Shown piece after piece: positions 35,704-47,728 of a stretch of DNA of 64,000 bases. How positions within the stretch are numbered: position 1 is the first letter of the stretch; each line of letters begins with the position of its first letter. A program made the translations under genes and the position numbers. This stretch comes from Basidiobolus meristosporus CBS 931.73 (lineage: Eukaryota; Basidiobolomycota; Basidiobolomycetes; Basidiobolales; Basidiobolaceae). The stretch spans positions 1 to 64,000 of the forward strand of contig MCFE01000151.1 of the NCBI GenBank assembly GCA_002104905.1, read 5' to 3'. A model generated the notes under the pieces. The model worked only from the letters and a program-made list of their open reading frames with translations. It did not search any database and was not told the DNA's origin.

Positions 35704-36683
35704 TCACTTCCTCCCGGGAGAGAAGTTCATTGACACCTTCTGGGTTCCCCTGCGGCTCCAATACTGATCAATGATGTCAACATCATCAATGTTGGTGTAG
35801 GGTTCCCAAGTGTTGTGTTTGGCATCATAACCTTTACACTTGACTAAATAAAGACAATTTGGTTCTTCTCCATCATGGTTAACAATAGATTTGACTTCAT
35901 AGGATTCAGAAGTAACTGGGTCTTGAGATATAAGCTTGAGTGAAAAGGTGGAAAGTTTTTGGGTAGCAGTGCTCCAGTATTGTCCTGAAGTACATAAGAT
36001 CCTCAAGTGGTACATCTGACAACTTTGAATGGGCCTTCATATCTGGGGTCAAGTTTAGATTGTTGGATAGGGTCAAGTGTCATAACATATGACCCATCTG
36101 GGAAGCTGCTGTTCCTGTGTCTTGAGGCATATGTTGAGGTCATCTTTTGCAGTGAGGCCTTACTTCTGGCACTGATAGCAGGGTGGACAATGTTGGTAAG
36201 GTACTCAAGCCGGTTCTTTAGCTTGTCTGTATTCATACTTGCTAACTCTGTATTCTGGTAGTCCCTAAGGTGGTTGTATCTTCTTCCAAACATCAAAGAA
36301 AATGGTGATGATCCATGTAGAGCAGCAATTTTGGTGTTGATAGCACACTGTACAGTGGGAATGTACTTGTTCCAATTCTTGTTGATACCTTTAATAGATT
36401 TCCCAATGATGTTCACTGAGGTCTGAACATGTCTTTCAGCAAGTCCATTAGCTTTGGGATGATAGGGAGTGATCAGACAGTGATCAACAGCGCTATTCTG
36501 GCAAAGGGCTTTGATCACATGATTCACAAATTCTGTTCCATTTTCCAATTGAATGACCTTAGGGAATCCAAATAGGCAGAAGAGCTTGAATAGTGCTTGT
36601 GCAATAGTGGCAGCATACTTGTCTGGGATAGCTTTGAGGAAGAAAAAACAGGTGCAGGCATTGACAGTTACAAAGAGGTAGTA
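35704..36683 (-). pseudogene. Gypsy integrase C-terminal part with chromodomain
   Basis: The minus strand carries the integrase catalytic end (LENGTEFVNHVIKALC with the D/N-G-T-E-F block and LAERHVQTS with the catalytic Glu). A GPY-like segment (DPRYEGPFKVVRCTT) and then a chromodomain follow (YEVKSIVNHDGEEPNCLYLV, KCKGYDAKHNTWEP). A frame change occurs near 36005. The chromodomain would target integration to modified chromatin. The gene continues at 43799 after the Copia insertion. Confidence 0.88.
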
Positions 36684-36688
36684 ATTAC

Positions 36689-37038
36689 TGTTGTAAGAGT
36701 CTTAGAGATATTGGAAGTGAAAGGGAGGACAAGTTGTTTATGTGGTTTTCACTTAATGATTTATTGAATGTAAAAGTACTATTTATACTTTTACATGATC
36801 TTGGCATTACAAACACATAGAATAGGTTAAGGAAAGTCCCAAGAACATGTGTGCAAAGTTTGGGGCTGTTTGGACAACTTTGAGAATTTTCATGTTCTGG
36901 GTACCTGGTACTTTGGTGAAAATATTGTAAGTAAATCCCAACAAGGAATTTTGGTCAGTATTCTCTAGGATTTGAAGGTGATGATCTAAGTGACTGAGTT
37001 AAGTGAATATTTAGGTGGAAATACAAATTTTTACAACA
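36689..37038 (-). repeat. Family-A LTR, left end of palindromic element
   Basis: 350 bp, TGTTGTAAGAGTCTTAGAG to TTTTTACAACA, adjoining the ATTAC target duplication on its left and the purine tract CTCCCAC (complement) on its right. Confidence 0.9.
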
Positions 37039-39009
37039 CTCCCACTCAGCTAAATGATCATACTGACTAGTCCTAATTTTGACCTAAGATATTCAAACTT
37101 GCTCTAGCTAATGGTTTGGTAAATATGTCTGCAATCATTTCATCTGTAGGACAGTAAACTAAGCTAACTAAGTTATTCTCTATGGCTTTACGTATGAAAT
37201 GATGTCTAATATCTATGTGCTTGGTTCTAGCCTGAAAAGTTGGATTTCTACCTAATTGTATACATCCTTGATTATCTTGAAATAAAGTGATAGGTGTTTT
37301 TTGACATAGGCCTAAATCTATAAAAAGCTTCCTTAACCACATTGCTTTTTTTGTAGCTTCACAGGCTGCCATGTACTCTGCCTCTGTGGTAGAAAGTGTG
37401 ACAGTTGGTTGCTTTCTTGAATTCCATGAAATTGAAGAACCATCTGCATCTAATTGATTTTTGGTTGATTGGTAATTTGACTAAGTCCCAAGTTTGATTT
37501 TCCATCAGGGCCTGATATTCCTCAGTCATTGTGGATCTCCAAAACTTTGTCTGAGGGCTATTTAGGGCCTCTTTTACAGTCTGGGGTTCATCAATATGGA
37601 CTGAATAGGCATAGGCTAAGTTTGTATCCTCATTGATATAGTTATTTGAGCTATTTCTTGTTCAATTGGATCTCCAGGCATTTGATACTGGAATGATCAC
37701 TTCTGGGATATTCCTGGGCACTGATTCTGGCTGAACCATGGTTGTAGAGCTCTCTGGAGTGAAAAAAGTTTCATTGTTTTGCTCTGATTCAATTGTGAAA
37801 ATTGGTGGACTTAAGACCAGATTTTTGTCATCAACTGATGTCATTTTTTGTGAAAATTTTGAATTTTCATCAAACAACACATCCCTGGATTTGATCAGCT
37901 TCTTTGCTTTGGTATTGTAGAGTCTGTATGCTTTACTCTCATTGCAGTAGCCCAAAAATATGCATTTGACACTTTTTGGCTCAAATTTTGACTGATTTCC
38001 AGGCAGTTTCTTTGCATATGCTGTACACCCAAAAATTCTTAGATGCTCTGCACTTGGTCTATATCCATACCATGCTTCAAATGGAGTAGAATCACGAAGT
38101 ATTCTGTTATAACTCTTATTTTTGAGATATACAGCAGTGGCAACTGATTCCACCCAAAAATTATAGGATAATTTTTGATCTTGGATCATAGATCTTGCCA
38201 TATCAATTATTGACCTGTTAGCACGTTTTGCTACTCCATTTTGCTGTGGGAAGTATGGTACAATAGTCTCTTGCTTTATCCCATGAATTTTGCAGAAGTA
38301 GATGTAGAGTTTTGAGATATATTCTCCACCATTTTCAGAGTGTATTTTCTTGATTTTTTCACAAGTTTCTCTCTCCTCCATGGCTTTAAACTCCCTGAGC
38401 TTAGACAGAGCTTCTTCCTTTCTCTCCATGAAGTAGACCCATGTATATCTTGAATAATTATCAATGAAAGTGATGAAATACTTCATCCTGCCTAAGGATA
38501 AATTTTGCATAGGTCCATACAGATCTTAGTGAATTAGACCTATTTTTTTTTTAGTTTTGATTAACCCAGAGCTCTTGAACAATTGTCTGGCTTGTTTCCC
38601 ATATATGCAGGCTGCACAGTGCTCCAAATTAGCTGGGAGATCAACTTTTACTCCAGAAATTAGCTGATCTTTGATCATTTTGCGCAAATAATCAAAATTG
38701 ATGTGCCCAAATCTCCTGTGCCAAAGCATTGGTGCTTCATCATTTAAGTAACTTATATTGGCTTCCAAATATGACAAAATATAAGTCAACTTGAATAGAT
38801 TCTGATCTCTGATACCCAAAGCAATATGGGTGCCATTTTGATCAGTGATCTTGCATCCAGAATTGTCAAAGCTGAAACTGAGTCCTTCTGCAGTGGCCTT
38901 GATTACAGATAGTAGGTTCTTGGCTATTTCTGGTACATAGAGTACTTCTTTGAAGGTCAGTATATGGCCTCCTTCACTTCTTCTTAGGGTTACTTGGGTA
39001 GTTCCTTCA
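37039..39009 (-). pseudogene. Copia pol fragment, left arm of palindrome
   Basis: On the minus strand: GAG-pre-integrase (MLWHRRFGHINFDYLRKM), integrase core (DNYSRYTWVYF, SENGGEY, PQQNGVAKRANRS) and part of the linker. A jump at about 37437 skips the whole reverse transcriptase, and the RNase H end follows (DNQGCIQLGRNP, KHIDIRHHF). Frames are 38510-37662 and 37372-37073 with a stop near 38524. Non-functional. Confidence 0.88.
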
Positions 39010-42000
39010 TGGGTGACAATAGAACACTTGATGCAGTGGGAGAAGGAACCATCCAAGTAAACCTTAGAAGCAGTGAAGGAAGCCATACACTTACCTTTAA
39101 AGAAGTACTCTATGCACCAGAAATAGCCAAGAACCTACTCTCTGTAAGCAAGGCCACAGCAGAAGGACTCAGTTTCAGTTTTGACAATTCCGGATGCAGG
39201 ATCACTGATCAAAATGGTGCCCATATTGCTTCAGGTGTCAGAGATCAGAATCTATACAAGTTGACTTATATTCCATCATATTTGGAAGCCAATACAAGTA
39301 ACCTAAATGAAGAAACACCAATGCTTTGGCACAGGAGATTTGGGCACATCAATTTTGATTATTTGTGCAAAATGATCAAAGATCAGCTAATTTCTGGAGT
39401 GAAAATTGATCCTCCAGCTAATTTGGAGCACTGTGAAGCCTGCATGTATGGGAAACAAGCCAGACAACAGTTCAAGAGCTCTGGGTTAGTCAAAACTAAG
39501 AAAAAAATTAGATCTAATTCACTCAGATCTGTGTGGACCCATGCAAAATTTATCCTTGGGCAGGATGAAGTATCTAATCACTTTTATTGATGATTATACA
39601 AGATATACATGGATCTACTTCACGGAGAGAAAGGAAGAAGCTCTGTCTAAGTTCAGGGAGCTTAAAGCCATGGTGGAGAGAGAAACTGGTGAAAAAATCA
39701 AGAAAATACGCTCTGACAATGGTGGAGAATATACCTCAAAACTCTTCATTCACTTCTGCAAAATTCATGGGTTAAAGCAAGAGACTACTGTACCATACTC
39801 CCCACAGCAAAATGGAGTAGTAGAATGAGCTAACAGATCAATAATTGATAAGGCAAGATCTATGATCCATGATCAAAAATTATCTTATGATTTTTGGGCG
39901 GAATCAGTTGCCACAGCTGTATACCTGAGAAATAGGAGTTATAGCTGAGTACTTTGTGATTCTACTTCATTTAAAGCATGGTATGGATACAAACCAAGTG
40001 CAGAACATCTATGAATATTTGGGTGTACAGCATATGCCTAAAAACTGGCTGGAAATCAGTCAAAATTTGAGCCAAAAAGTGTTAAATGCATATTTTTGGG
40101 CTACTGCAATGAGAGTAAAGCATACAGACTCTACCATACCAAAGCAAAGAAGCTGATCAAGTCCAGGGATGTGTTGTTTGATGAAAATTCAAAATTTTCA
40201 CTAAAAATGACATTAGATGATGACAAAAATTTGATCTCAAGTCCCCCAATTGTCATAATTGAATTAGAGCAAAACAATGAAAATTTCTTCACTCCAGAGG
40301 ACTCTTCAACCATGGTTCAGCCAGAACCAGTGCTCAGGAATATCCCAGAAGTGATCATTCCAGTAACAAATGCCCAGAGATCCCATTGGACAAGAAATAG
40401 CCCAAATTACTATGTCAATGAGGGTACAAACTTAGCCTATGCCTATTAAGTCCATATTGATGAACCCCAGACTGTAAAAGAAGCCCTAAATAGCCCGCAG
40501 ACAAAGTTTTGGAGATCTGCAATGACCAAGGAATATCTGGCCCTGATGGAAAATCAAACTTGGGACTTAGTCAAATTACCAATCAACCAAAAATCAATTG
40601 GATGCAGATGGATCTTCAAGACAAAATACAAGGCTGATGGTACAACTGAGAGATACAAAGCAAGACTTGTAGCCAAAGGATACTCTCAAACAAAAGGACT
40701 TGACTATACTGAGACCTTTGCACTGGTAGCCAAGTTTAATTCCATCAGATTAATTTTGGCTATTGCAGCCAAATATAAGTTTTTTATTCATCAAATGTAT
40801 GTAAGAACTGCCTCTTCAAATGGAGGACCTGATGAGGATGTGTACATGGACCAGCCTGATGGGTTTGCTGACCAAGATAACCCCCATTTGGTCTGCAAGT
40901 TTAAAAAGTCACTATATGGTCTCAAACAATCACCAAGAGCCTGGAATTGCAAGATAGATTCTTATTTGGAATCTTTGAGTTTCAAAGGAGTACTGCTGAC
41001 TATAGTATATACTAAAAGCCAGATAGAGCAAATCCAGTTCTATTAGCTCTATATGTGGATGATGTTATTATAGCCGCTGTGGTGGTGTATAAGTCCAGGG
41101 GAGAGATACATCCAACACTTCTCAAGTGTTTTGTGTGTGGGGTGTTCACTGGGTGCGATAACCTCTGGCAAAAGCTTGCTAGGAATACTTGGGTTCTGTC
41201 TCTAATCTAATGTGAAGGGGAATAAAGCCACAAGCTTGTCAAGTGAAAACTATTGAGCTACAATCCCCAACTTAGTTGGCGTCTTAACAAAAGTATGTGC
41301 TGGGTTCAGCGTCCTTTGAGATGACAATGTACTAAAGCTTCCAAAGTCAAAACAACTGTAAACTCCACCAGCAGGGACTTGATAAGAATGCAGCTTTGGT
41401 CAATAGTTACAAAGACAGAAAAGTATCTTTGCCTGTACAAGAACAAACTTGGGAAAGAATCAAATATAATAAAAGATACCTACTCTGAGTATTCCTCACA
41501 AGTAGTGCCTCCAAGGTCAGTTGGCTGTCAGCGCGGTTTCCTGGGAGTGTCCTGTGGTCTAGGGTTGGAAGTTCAGGTAGCAGCAGGTAGCAGTGATCAC
41601 ACTAATCAACAAGTCGGTATATTGATAAAAGGGATGATGATTTATTGTTGAGGGATAGCCTCCCTTATATACTTCTCTCACTGGCTAAGTGATTACTAAT
41701 CATGGTGTTCCAGAAGGTTCCGGAGATCAATAGAAATCTTAATGACATCAGAATGACCTAAGAATGTTCTAAGTAGGTGCCGGAAGGTTCTAAGAGGCAC
41801 AGCACATCCAACCAATCAGGAATCAGTATTCTGAAACCTGTGTAACATGGGGATACCATATATGGTATGGAAATGGTAGGGATGGTGACACGGGCTGATC
41901 ATGTGTCACGGGTACTGGAGCGGGTACTTGCCTAATATAGAAGTACTTATAGCTAGTAATCTTACATAAAGTGAGGGTTAACTTATGCAATAAGGTAAGC

Positions 42001-43117
42001 AGGTGTGATAGTCAACCGGCTTATGGGATAGTACTGATTGGGTAAGACAAATGGGATAAAACTAAAAATAAGTGTAGTAGAGATATAGGGAAGTAGAAAA
42101 TAAGGGAATGAGCACATCTGTCAGTGGGTGTCACTGTCACCCCACTACACCGCCAATAACCTAGAAACATTGGAAGAGACTAAATCTAGCCTATCTAAGG
42201 AGTTCAAGATGTCCAATCTAGGAGAACTTAGTTACTACTTAGGGATTAAGTTCTCCATAGACAGAAGTACCCAGACTATCACCCTAAGTCAATCCAAGTA
42301 TATTCAAGATTCACTAAAGAAGTACAAAATGAAAGACTGTAAACTGGCAGCTACCCCAATGGAGACAAACCTTAACTTGGTCAAAACTCAACCAAATCAA
42401 GAGAGCTTGGTGCCATCTGAAAGCCCTGACTTTCCTTATCAATCAATGGTTGGCAGTCTGCTGTATATCATGCTTGGAACATGTCCAGATATCTTATATT
42501 CAGTAGGTGTTGTCAGCCAACATAATCCGAACTATGGATCTGATCATATTGCAGCAGTCAAGCAGATTTTTAGATACCTAAAAGGAATTGCCAATATCTG
42601 CTTAAGATACACTTATAAGGATTCAGAACAGGATCTTGTGGGATACTCTGATGCTGATTGGGGATGAAATTTAGAAGACAGAAGATCCACCTCAGGGTAC
42701 ACCTTTCTTTACTGTAAAGGAGCAATTTCATGGAATTCAAGAAAGCAACCAACTGTAGCACTTTCCACCACAGAGGCAGAGTATATGGCAGCTTGTGAAG
42801 CTAAAAAAAAGCAAAGTGGTTAAGAAAGCTTCTTACAGATTTAGACCTATGTCAAAAGATGCCCATTATTTTATTTCAAGATAATCAAGGATGTATACAA
42901 TTAGGTAGAAATCCAGCTTTTCATGCTAGAACCAAGCACATAGATATTAGACATCATTTCATACGTGAAGCCATAGAGAATAACTTAGTTAGCTTAGTTT
43001 ACTGTCCTACAGATGAAATGATTGCAGACATATTTACCAAACCATTAGCTAGAGCAAGTTTGAATATCTTAGGTCAAAATTAGGACTAGTCAGTATGATC
43101 ATTTAGCTGAGTGGGAG
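39010..43117 (+). pseudogene. Copia pol fragment, right arm of palindrome
   Basis: The plus strand shows the end of the protease region (GDNRTLDAVGEG), GAG-pre-integrase, integrase (IDDYTRYTWIYF, SDNGGEY), reverse transcriptase (40522-41046; RWIFKTKYKADG, YSQTKGLDY) and RNase H (42190-43083; SDADWG, STTEAEYMA, DNQGCIQLG). A stop follows PQQNGVVE (39826-39828) and several frameshifts exist. The reverse transcriptase is cut by a solo LTR of family C at 41078-42149, right at the YVDDV active-site segment. Confidence 0.88.
41078..42149 (+). repeat. Solo LTR, family C (1072 bp)
   Basis: It starts TGTGGTGGTGTATAAG and ends CACCCCACTACA, inserted in Copia reverse transcriptase with CCGC on both sides (41074-41077 and 42150-42153). 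A second copy of the same length is at 51847-52918. It contains no coding frame of its own; no internal element of this family is in the window. Strand is arbitrary (direction of the TG...CA reading). Confidence 0.82.
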
Positions 43118-43446
43118 TGTTGTAAAAATTTGTATTTCCACCTAAATATTCACTTAACTCAGTCACTTAGATCATCACCTTCAAATCCTAGAGAATACTG
43201 ACCAAAATTCCTTGTTGGGATTTACTTACAATATTTTCACCAAAGTACCAGGTACCCAGAACATGAAAATTCTCAAAGTTGTCCAAACAGCCCCAAACTT
43301 TGCACACATGTTCTTGGGACTTTCCTTAACCTATTCTATGTGTTTGTAATGCCAAGACCATGTAAAAGTATAAATAGTACTTTTACATTCAATAAATCAT
43401 TAAGTGAAAACCACATAATCTACTTGTTCTCCCAATCACTTCCAAT
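43118..43446 (+). repeat. Family-A LTR, plus orientation, 3' end trimmed
   Basis: Starts TGTTGTAAAAATTTG after the purine tract GAGTGGGAG and carries TATAAATAG and AATAAA in sense. Its last 20-25 bases are missing where the opposite-oriented LTR begins at 43447. Confidence 0.85.
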
Positions 43447-43793
43447 TGCTGTAAGAGTCTTGGAGATATTGGAAGTGATTGGGAGAAAAAGTAGTTGATG
43501 TGGTTTTCACTTGATGATTTATTGAAGGTGAAAGTAGTATTTATACTTTTACATGGTCTTGGCATTACAAACACGTAGAATAGGTTAAGGAAGGTCCCAA
43601 GAACATGTGTGCAAAGTTTGGGGCTGTTTGGACAACTTTAGAATTTTCATGTTCTGGGTATCTGGTATTTTGGTGAAAATATTCTAAGTACATCCTGACA
43701 AGGAAGTTGGTCAGTATTCTCTAGGATATAACGGTAATGATCTAAATGACTAAGTTATGTCAATATTTAGGTGGAAATACAAATTTTACAACA
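43447..43793 (-). repeat. Family-A LTR, right end of palindromic element
   Basis: 347 bp, TGCTGTAAGAGTCTTGGAG to TTTTACAACA, followed by ATTAC. Confidence 0.88.
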
Positions 43794-43798
43794 ATTAC

Positions 43799-45960
43799 CA
43801 TCATCACTAGTGGTGAAAGGTTCAGCTAGATCAATTGCAATATGATCCATAGGAAGGCTTGCATGGACGGGACTCAATAGGTGAAATCCATGGCAGCTGA
43901 TATTGTAAAGCTGACATTCTCTGCAAGACTTGACAAGTTCTAGGCAGTCAGCTCTGATATTTGGCCAGTGATATCTATCAGAGTGTAGTTTCTTCATAAG
44001 TGTATCAGCTCCAAAGTTGCCAAGTAAATGACTTGTCTGTATCAATGTTTTCCTTTCATTAGTATGGGATTTTCCAAGTTGTTGAATTCAGTTGAGGGAT
44101 TATTTTGGAAGTTGTGTGAGCTTACTGATTATGTCAGTAATCACATGTCCCTCCCAAGGTGAAGTTGGGAAAAGCCTTGAAAGGTGGTCAGGCAGGATGT
44201 TGAAGATTCCTGGGCAATGAATAACTGTATATTCATAATCAAGTAGAGTATCAAGCCAGTTTGTAAGCTTTGGAGTCAGAGTTGTTTGAGTATAAATATA
44301 GACAGGGACTTGGTGGTCTGTGTACAAGGTAAAAGGGTTACCCCATAAGTACTGATGGAACTTCTTCAAGGCTAAGATTATGGCAAGTAGCTCCTTATTG
44401 GTGGCTGAGTAGTTTCTCTCTGCAGGTTGTAGGGATCTGGCTTGAAAAGAGATCCAGTGAGGCGGATTTTGGTCTTCATCCTTGTATAGGACAGCCCCTA
44501 ACCCAACATTAGATGCATCTGTAGCACCAACAAAGGTCTTAGTAAAGTCTAGGTAGGATAGAGTGGGTAGTTATGGCAGTAACTGGCAGAAAAACTCAAA
44601 TGCTTGGTCATGAGCCTTGTTCCAGGCTGAGGGAAGATCAGAACTGTGGCATAATGCATTCAAAGGGGCACCCAAAGAAGACATGAGAGGAATGTCTTCC
44701 CCAAAATAGTTGAATACTCCAAGATAATGTTGGAGTTGCTTAGCACTAGTGGGTTTTGGCCATTCAGGAATATTGACCAGTTTGAAAGGGTCTAGTTGGC
44801 GGCCATCTGGTGTGACTATGAATCCAAGTAGATTAATTTTGAGGCAAGCAAAACTGCACTTTTCAGCATTAATAATCAGTCCAGTGGCTGTCAGTCTATT
44901 GATTACATCAATGACATGAGTTGCATGATCATCATGGTTGGTGGAAAATAGGATGACATCATCAACAATTACTGAGGCGTATGGCGCATTCTTGAGTATT
45001 ATAGTCACAACACTCTGGAACTTGCTGGTAAGAATCTTTAGACCAAAGGGAGCTCCCTGAAACATCCATTGTATATTATTCCAAGTAAAGGCAGTCTTAT
45101 ACTGATGACCAGGATGGATCTGAAATTGGTGATATGCATCCTTCAAGCCCAATTTGGAGAATACTTTGGCACTTGATAGTGAGGAAAGATATCTTGGATT
45201 CTTGCAATTGGAAATTTATCATCTTGAAGAAGTTTGTTCAGAGGTCTAGGGTCCACACAGGGTTTCTTCAGAGTTATATTTCCATTTGCATCCTACTTGG
45301 GTGCAAGTGTCAAAGGCCTGTTGAATGTAGTGTTGACAGGGGCTTGAGTGATAATTTAATTGTCAGCCCACTTTTGGACTATTTCATCAATTAAGTGTTG
45401 ACAAGACTGTGGAAATGGGTATTGTCTCCTCCATGTTGACTCACCAGGTGGGGTTTCTAGCATAAAAATGGATCCTGGAATAGTACAGAAACTGTTCCTG
45501 GGAGTGGCTTAGCTTCTTTCAATGGCTGGCTGAATTTCCAATTTGACTGATTGAGAATATGCTTGAAAAGCTGGGGTTGACTCCTCTGCTTCTGGATGGG
45601 GAGGGTTAGGGTTAGGTAGGAAAACATTGGGTAATACAATAGAGTTGGATGATCCAGTATCCAGTAGTGCTACATATGATCGGTCACTGAGTTAGAGTGG
45701 CACCTCTGTAGCTTTTGGCTGCGCAATTGGTTGCTTCTTTTCTTGAATAGTTGCAATTTTAGCCAGAATTTCAAAGAGGTTGTGATAATCTTGAGCTGTA
45801 AGTTCCTCATATGCTTCCTCATACCCTGTCATTTCATGGTTGAATTTTCATCTAGGATCTGGGTAATATTTGCCAATGGTGTAGAGTTCTTCTAAGGACA
45901 GGCAGGTGATTTATGTCCCATCTTTCCGCATTTAAAGCATTTGTCATCAGCATATGATTA
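43799..45960 (-). pseudogene. Gypsy pol: protease to integrase N-terminus
   Basis: Minus strand, right to left: a protease region (about 45960-45457), then reverse transcriptase starting near KKPCVDPRPLNKLLQDDKFP, with a frameshift before GLKDAYHQFQIHPGHQYKTA. The polymerase box reads VIVDDVILFS. RNase H follows (ATDASNVGLGAV, KELLAI, LYTDHQ), then the integrase HHCC zinc finger (HLLGNFGADTLMKKLH, SCRECQ), ending at the ATTAC junction. Stops and frameshifts show it is dead. Confidence 0.88.
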
Positions 45961-45998
45961 TCAGTTTTGGTACTTTGCTACTTTTCTGACATGTTTCC

Positions 45999-47021
45999 TC
46001 ACTTGTTTGACTGCTTAGTGATACCTTTGCATTCACTAGTAGAGTGATAGCATCTTCCATGAAGCTCACAATGCTTTGTAGCTGTTGACTTCTTCTTGGT
46101 GATATGACTGCTCTCTTTTCCAGTAGTTGCTGCCTCTTGAGTTGAATTGCCTGAAGCCTGGCTAACAGCTGCAGTCATGGCAATTGCAAGTGTACATATC
46201 TCCAAGATTTTGTCATAAGTGCATGCAGGGCTGCATGCTTTGACAATAGCAATATTACTCAGTAGCTGGTGTGAAAAGCTTGAAAGAAAATGAGAAGTAA
46301 GCAATGGATTGTCATCACTAACTCCAGCTAATCTCATTTGACTCCAGAATCTATCACAGAAGTGTTGCACAGATTCACCTTTTTGCATTTTAGCTTTCCA
46401 TAAGTTGCAGTTTAGATACACTTTCTTGAGGGTATCTTCAAAATGGCCGCAAAAGAGGTTCTGGGAAACTTTCCATGTAGTATTGGAAGGAATGTTCACT
46501 TCAAGCCAGTCAGCATCTTGCATGGTGAGACAGAGAGGCAGAAGTCTAGCCCAATTGGTATTGGGGCCTGGCTGGTGCGCAGCTAAGATATGACCAAACT
46601 GGTAAAGAAACTCAGTACAATTCTTTATGGCATTGGCTCCTTCAGCATAAGGAGGCAAGGATCTTGGGACAACCACCAGGGCAGGTCTAGAGGGAGATTC
46701 AGATCTGGAGGATCCAAAGGCATGACTTCTTGGTGGCTGATGCAGAGCAAGGCTTGGCGGATTTTCAATGCTGTCTATTACAATGGCAACATTCCCCAGG
46801 GCTCCTTTGATAATTCCAATTTCATCTTGATAACTGGAAATAGCTTCAAGAAGTTCATCTCTACAATGATTGTCAGATCTTGTCCTGGCAAACTTTGAAT
46901 GCTCAAACATCAAAGTGTTTCTTTCATTCATGATATTTTCAAGCTGTTCTGTTAGTTCTTCCTGATTTCTGCAGGCTTCTTCCAACATGGAAAGGTTTGG
47001 ATTGTTTGCTGCTGAGGACAT
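45999..47021 (-). CDS. Gypsy Gag, intact frame
   Basis: 340 aa from ATG 47021, the first ATG after the 5' LTR. The N-terminal third is a coiled coil (EEACRNQEELTEQLENIMNE). The middle is a retrotransposon gag capsid-like region (DCEFLYQFGHIL-type helices, QHFCDRFWSQMRLAG), and a short C-terminal cysteine/histidine cluster follows (KHCELHGRCYHSTSEC) in place of the usual CCHC knuckle. It forms the virus-like particle. It is the only uninterrupted gene left in this element. Confidence 0.85.
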   Translation of the reverse strand: MSSAANNPNLSMLEEACRNQEELTEQLENIMNERNTLMFEHSKFARTRSDNHCRDELLEAISSYQDEIGIIKGALGNVAIVIDSIENPPSLALHQPPRSHAFGSSRSESPSRPALVVVPRSLPPYAEGANAIKNCTEFLYQFGHILAAHQPGPNTNWARLLPLCLTMQDADWLEVNIPSNTTWKVSQNLFCGHFEDTLKKVYLNCNLWKAKMQKGESVQHFCDRFWSQMRLAGVSDDNPLLTSHFLSSFSHQLLSNIAIVKACSPACTYDKILEICTLAIAMTAAVSQASGNSTQEAATTGKESSHITKKKSTATKHCELHGRCYHSTSECKGITKQSNK

Positions 47022-47049
47022 ATTGTAAAGCAGTTGAATGTAATGGAAT

Positions 47050-47062
47050 TCAACAAAATAAA
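47050..47062 (-). promoter_or_regulatory. Gypsy primer-binding site, probable self-priming
   Basis: Directly after the 5' LTR the minus strand reads TTTATTTTGTTGA. It matches no tRNA 3' end (no TGG). Ten bases, ATTTTGTTGA, are the exact complement of TCAACAAAAT at 47325-47316 in the LTR, 41 bases downstream of a TATAAATA (47366-47359), where the transcript should begin. Confidence 0.5.
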
Positions 47063-47728
47063 TGTTGTATCCAAGAGAAAAGTGTAATAAAACTCTTGAA
47101 TGAGTTAACTGAGTCCAAGTGATAACTAAGCACAGAATCTTAGAATTGTCAAGGGTTACAGATATATTAGCAGAGAGGTTTTGGTCTAATATTGGTATTG
47201 TATAAAGTTGAGTTGGGCTATAAAGGCTACAGAGTTGATTTGCTATACAGGCTAGGCTTGGGTGGAAACTAGAACCGAATTATTGAATTCTTAATTTTCC
47301 TAAGGCACAATCTTAATTTTGTTGAGACACATACTAAACCAAAAGGTCCAGTAATCTTTATTTATATTTTTCTGATCAAGTTGAATTAGTAAACACCAAG
47401 AGACTGGACTAATTGAAATCTGTTTGGGTGCAGCTAGGTGCATAAGATGAATGAAAAATTGCTTCATTAGTCAGCTGATGTCTTGACAACTACTAAGTGG
47501 TTGGATGCATCACAGATGACTAATCCTTTGGAAAGGCTTAGCAGATCAGTTGAGGGCATAATGACCACTTGAAAATTGATCAGGTGTGGCAGCTAAAAAT
47601 AGATTCTGAGAAGGGATAAAGCAACCCATAACAGGAACTAGTTATGTTTGGGTTAGGGAAAATCAGTTAGGGTACTAGATTTTTTCACAGAGTGAAATTG
47701 GCTAAGTTTTAAATGTTGATGCATAACA
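47063..47728 (-). repeat. Gypsy 5' LTR
   Basis: 666 bp; collinear with the 3' LTR with scattered differences and small deletions, so the insertion is not recent. Contains the promoter TATAAATA on the minus strand. Confidence 0.88.

Larger units (their letters stand above)
36689..43793 (-). mobile_element. Palindromic (head-to-head) Copia family-A derivative
   Basis: Flanked by ATTAC on both sides (36684-36688 and 43794-43798), inside the Gypsy integrase. Both outer LTRs (36689-37038 and 43447-43793) are in minus orientation. The interior is a minus-strand pol fragment running leftward from about 39009, back-to-back with a plus-strand pol fragment running rightward from 39010 to an additional plus-oriented LTR (43118-43446). 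Neither arm has gag. Confidence 0.8.
35006..47728 (-). mobile_element. Gypsy chromovirus with both LTRs and 5-bp duplication
   Basis: The LTRs at 35006-35703 and 47063-47728 begin TGTTGTATCCAAGAG and end in ACA. CCTGG flanks the element (35001-35005 and 47729-47733). On the minus strand the order is gag (47021-45999), protease, reverse transcriptase, RNase H, integrase and a C-terminal chromodomain: Ty3/Gypsy of the chromovirus branch. The integrase is split by a Copia derivative at 36689-43793. Pol contains frameshifts, so the copy is dead, but gag is intact. Confidence 0.92.
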
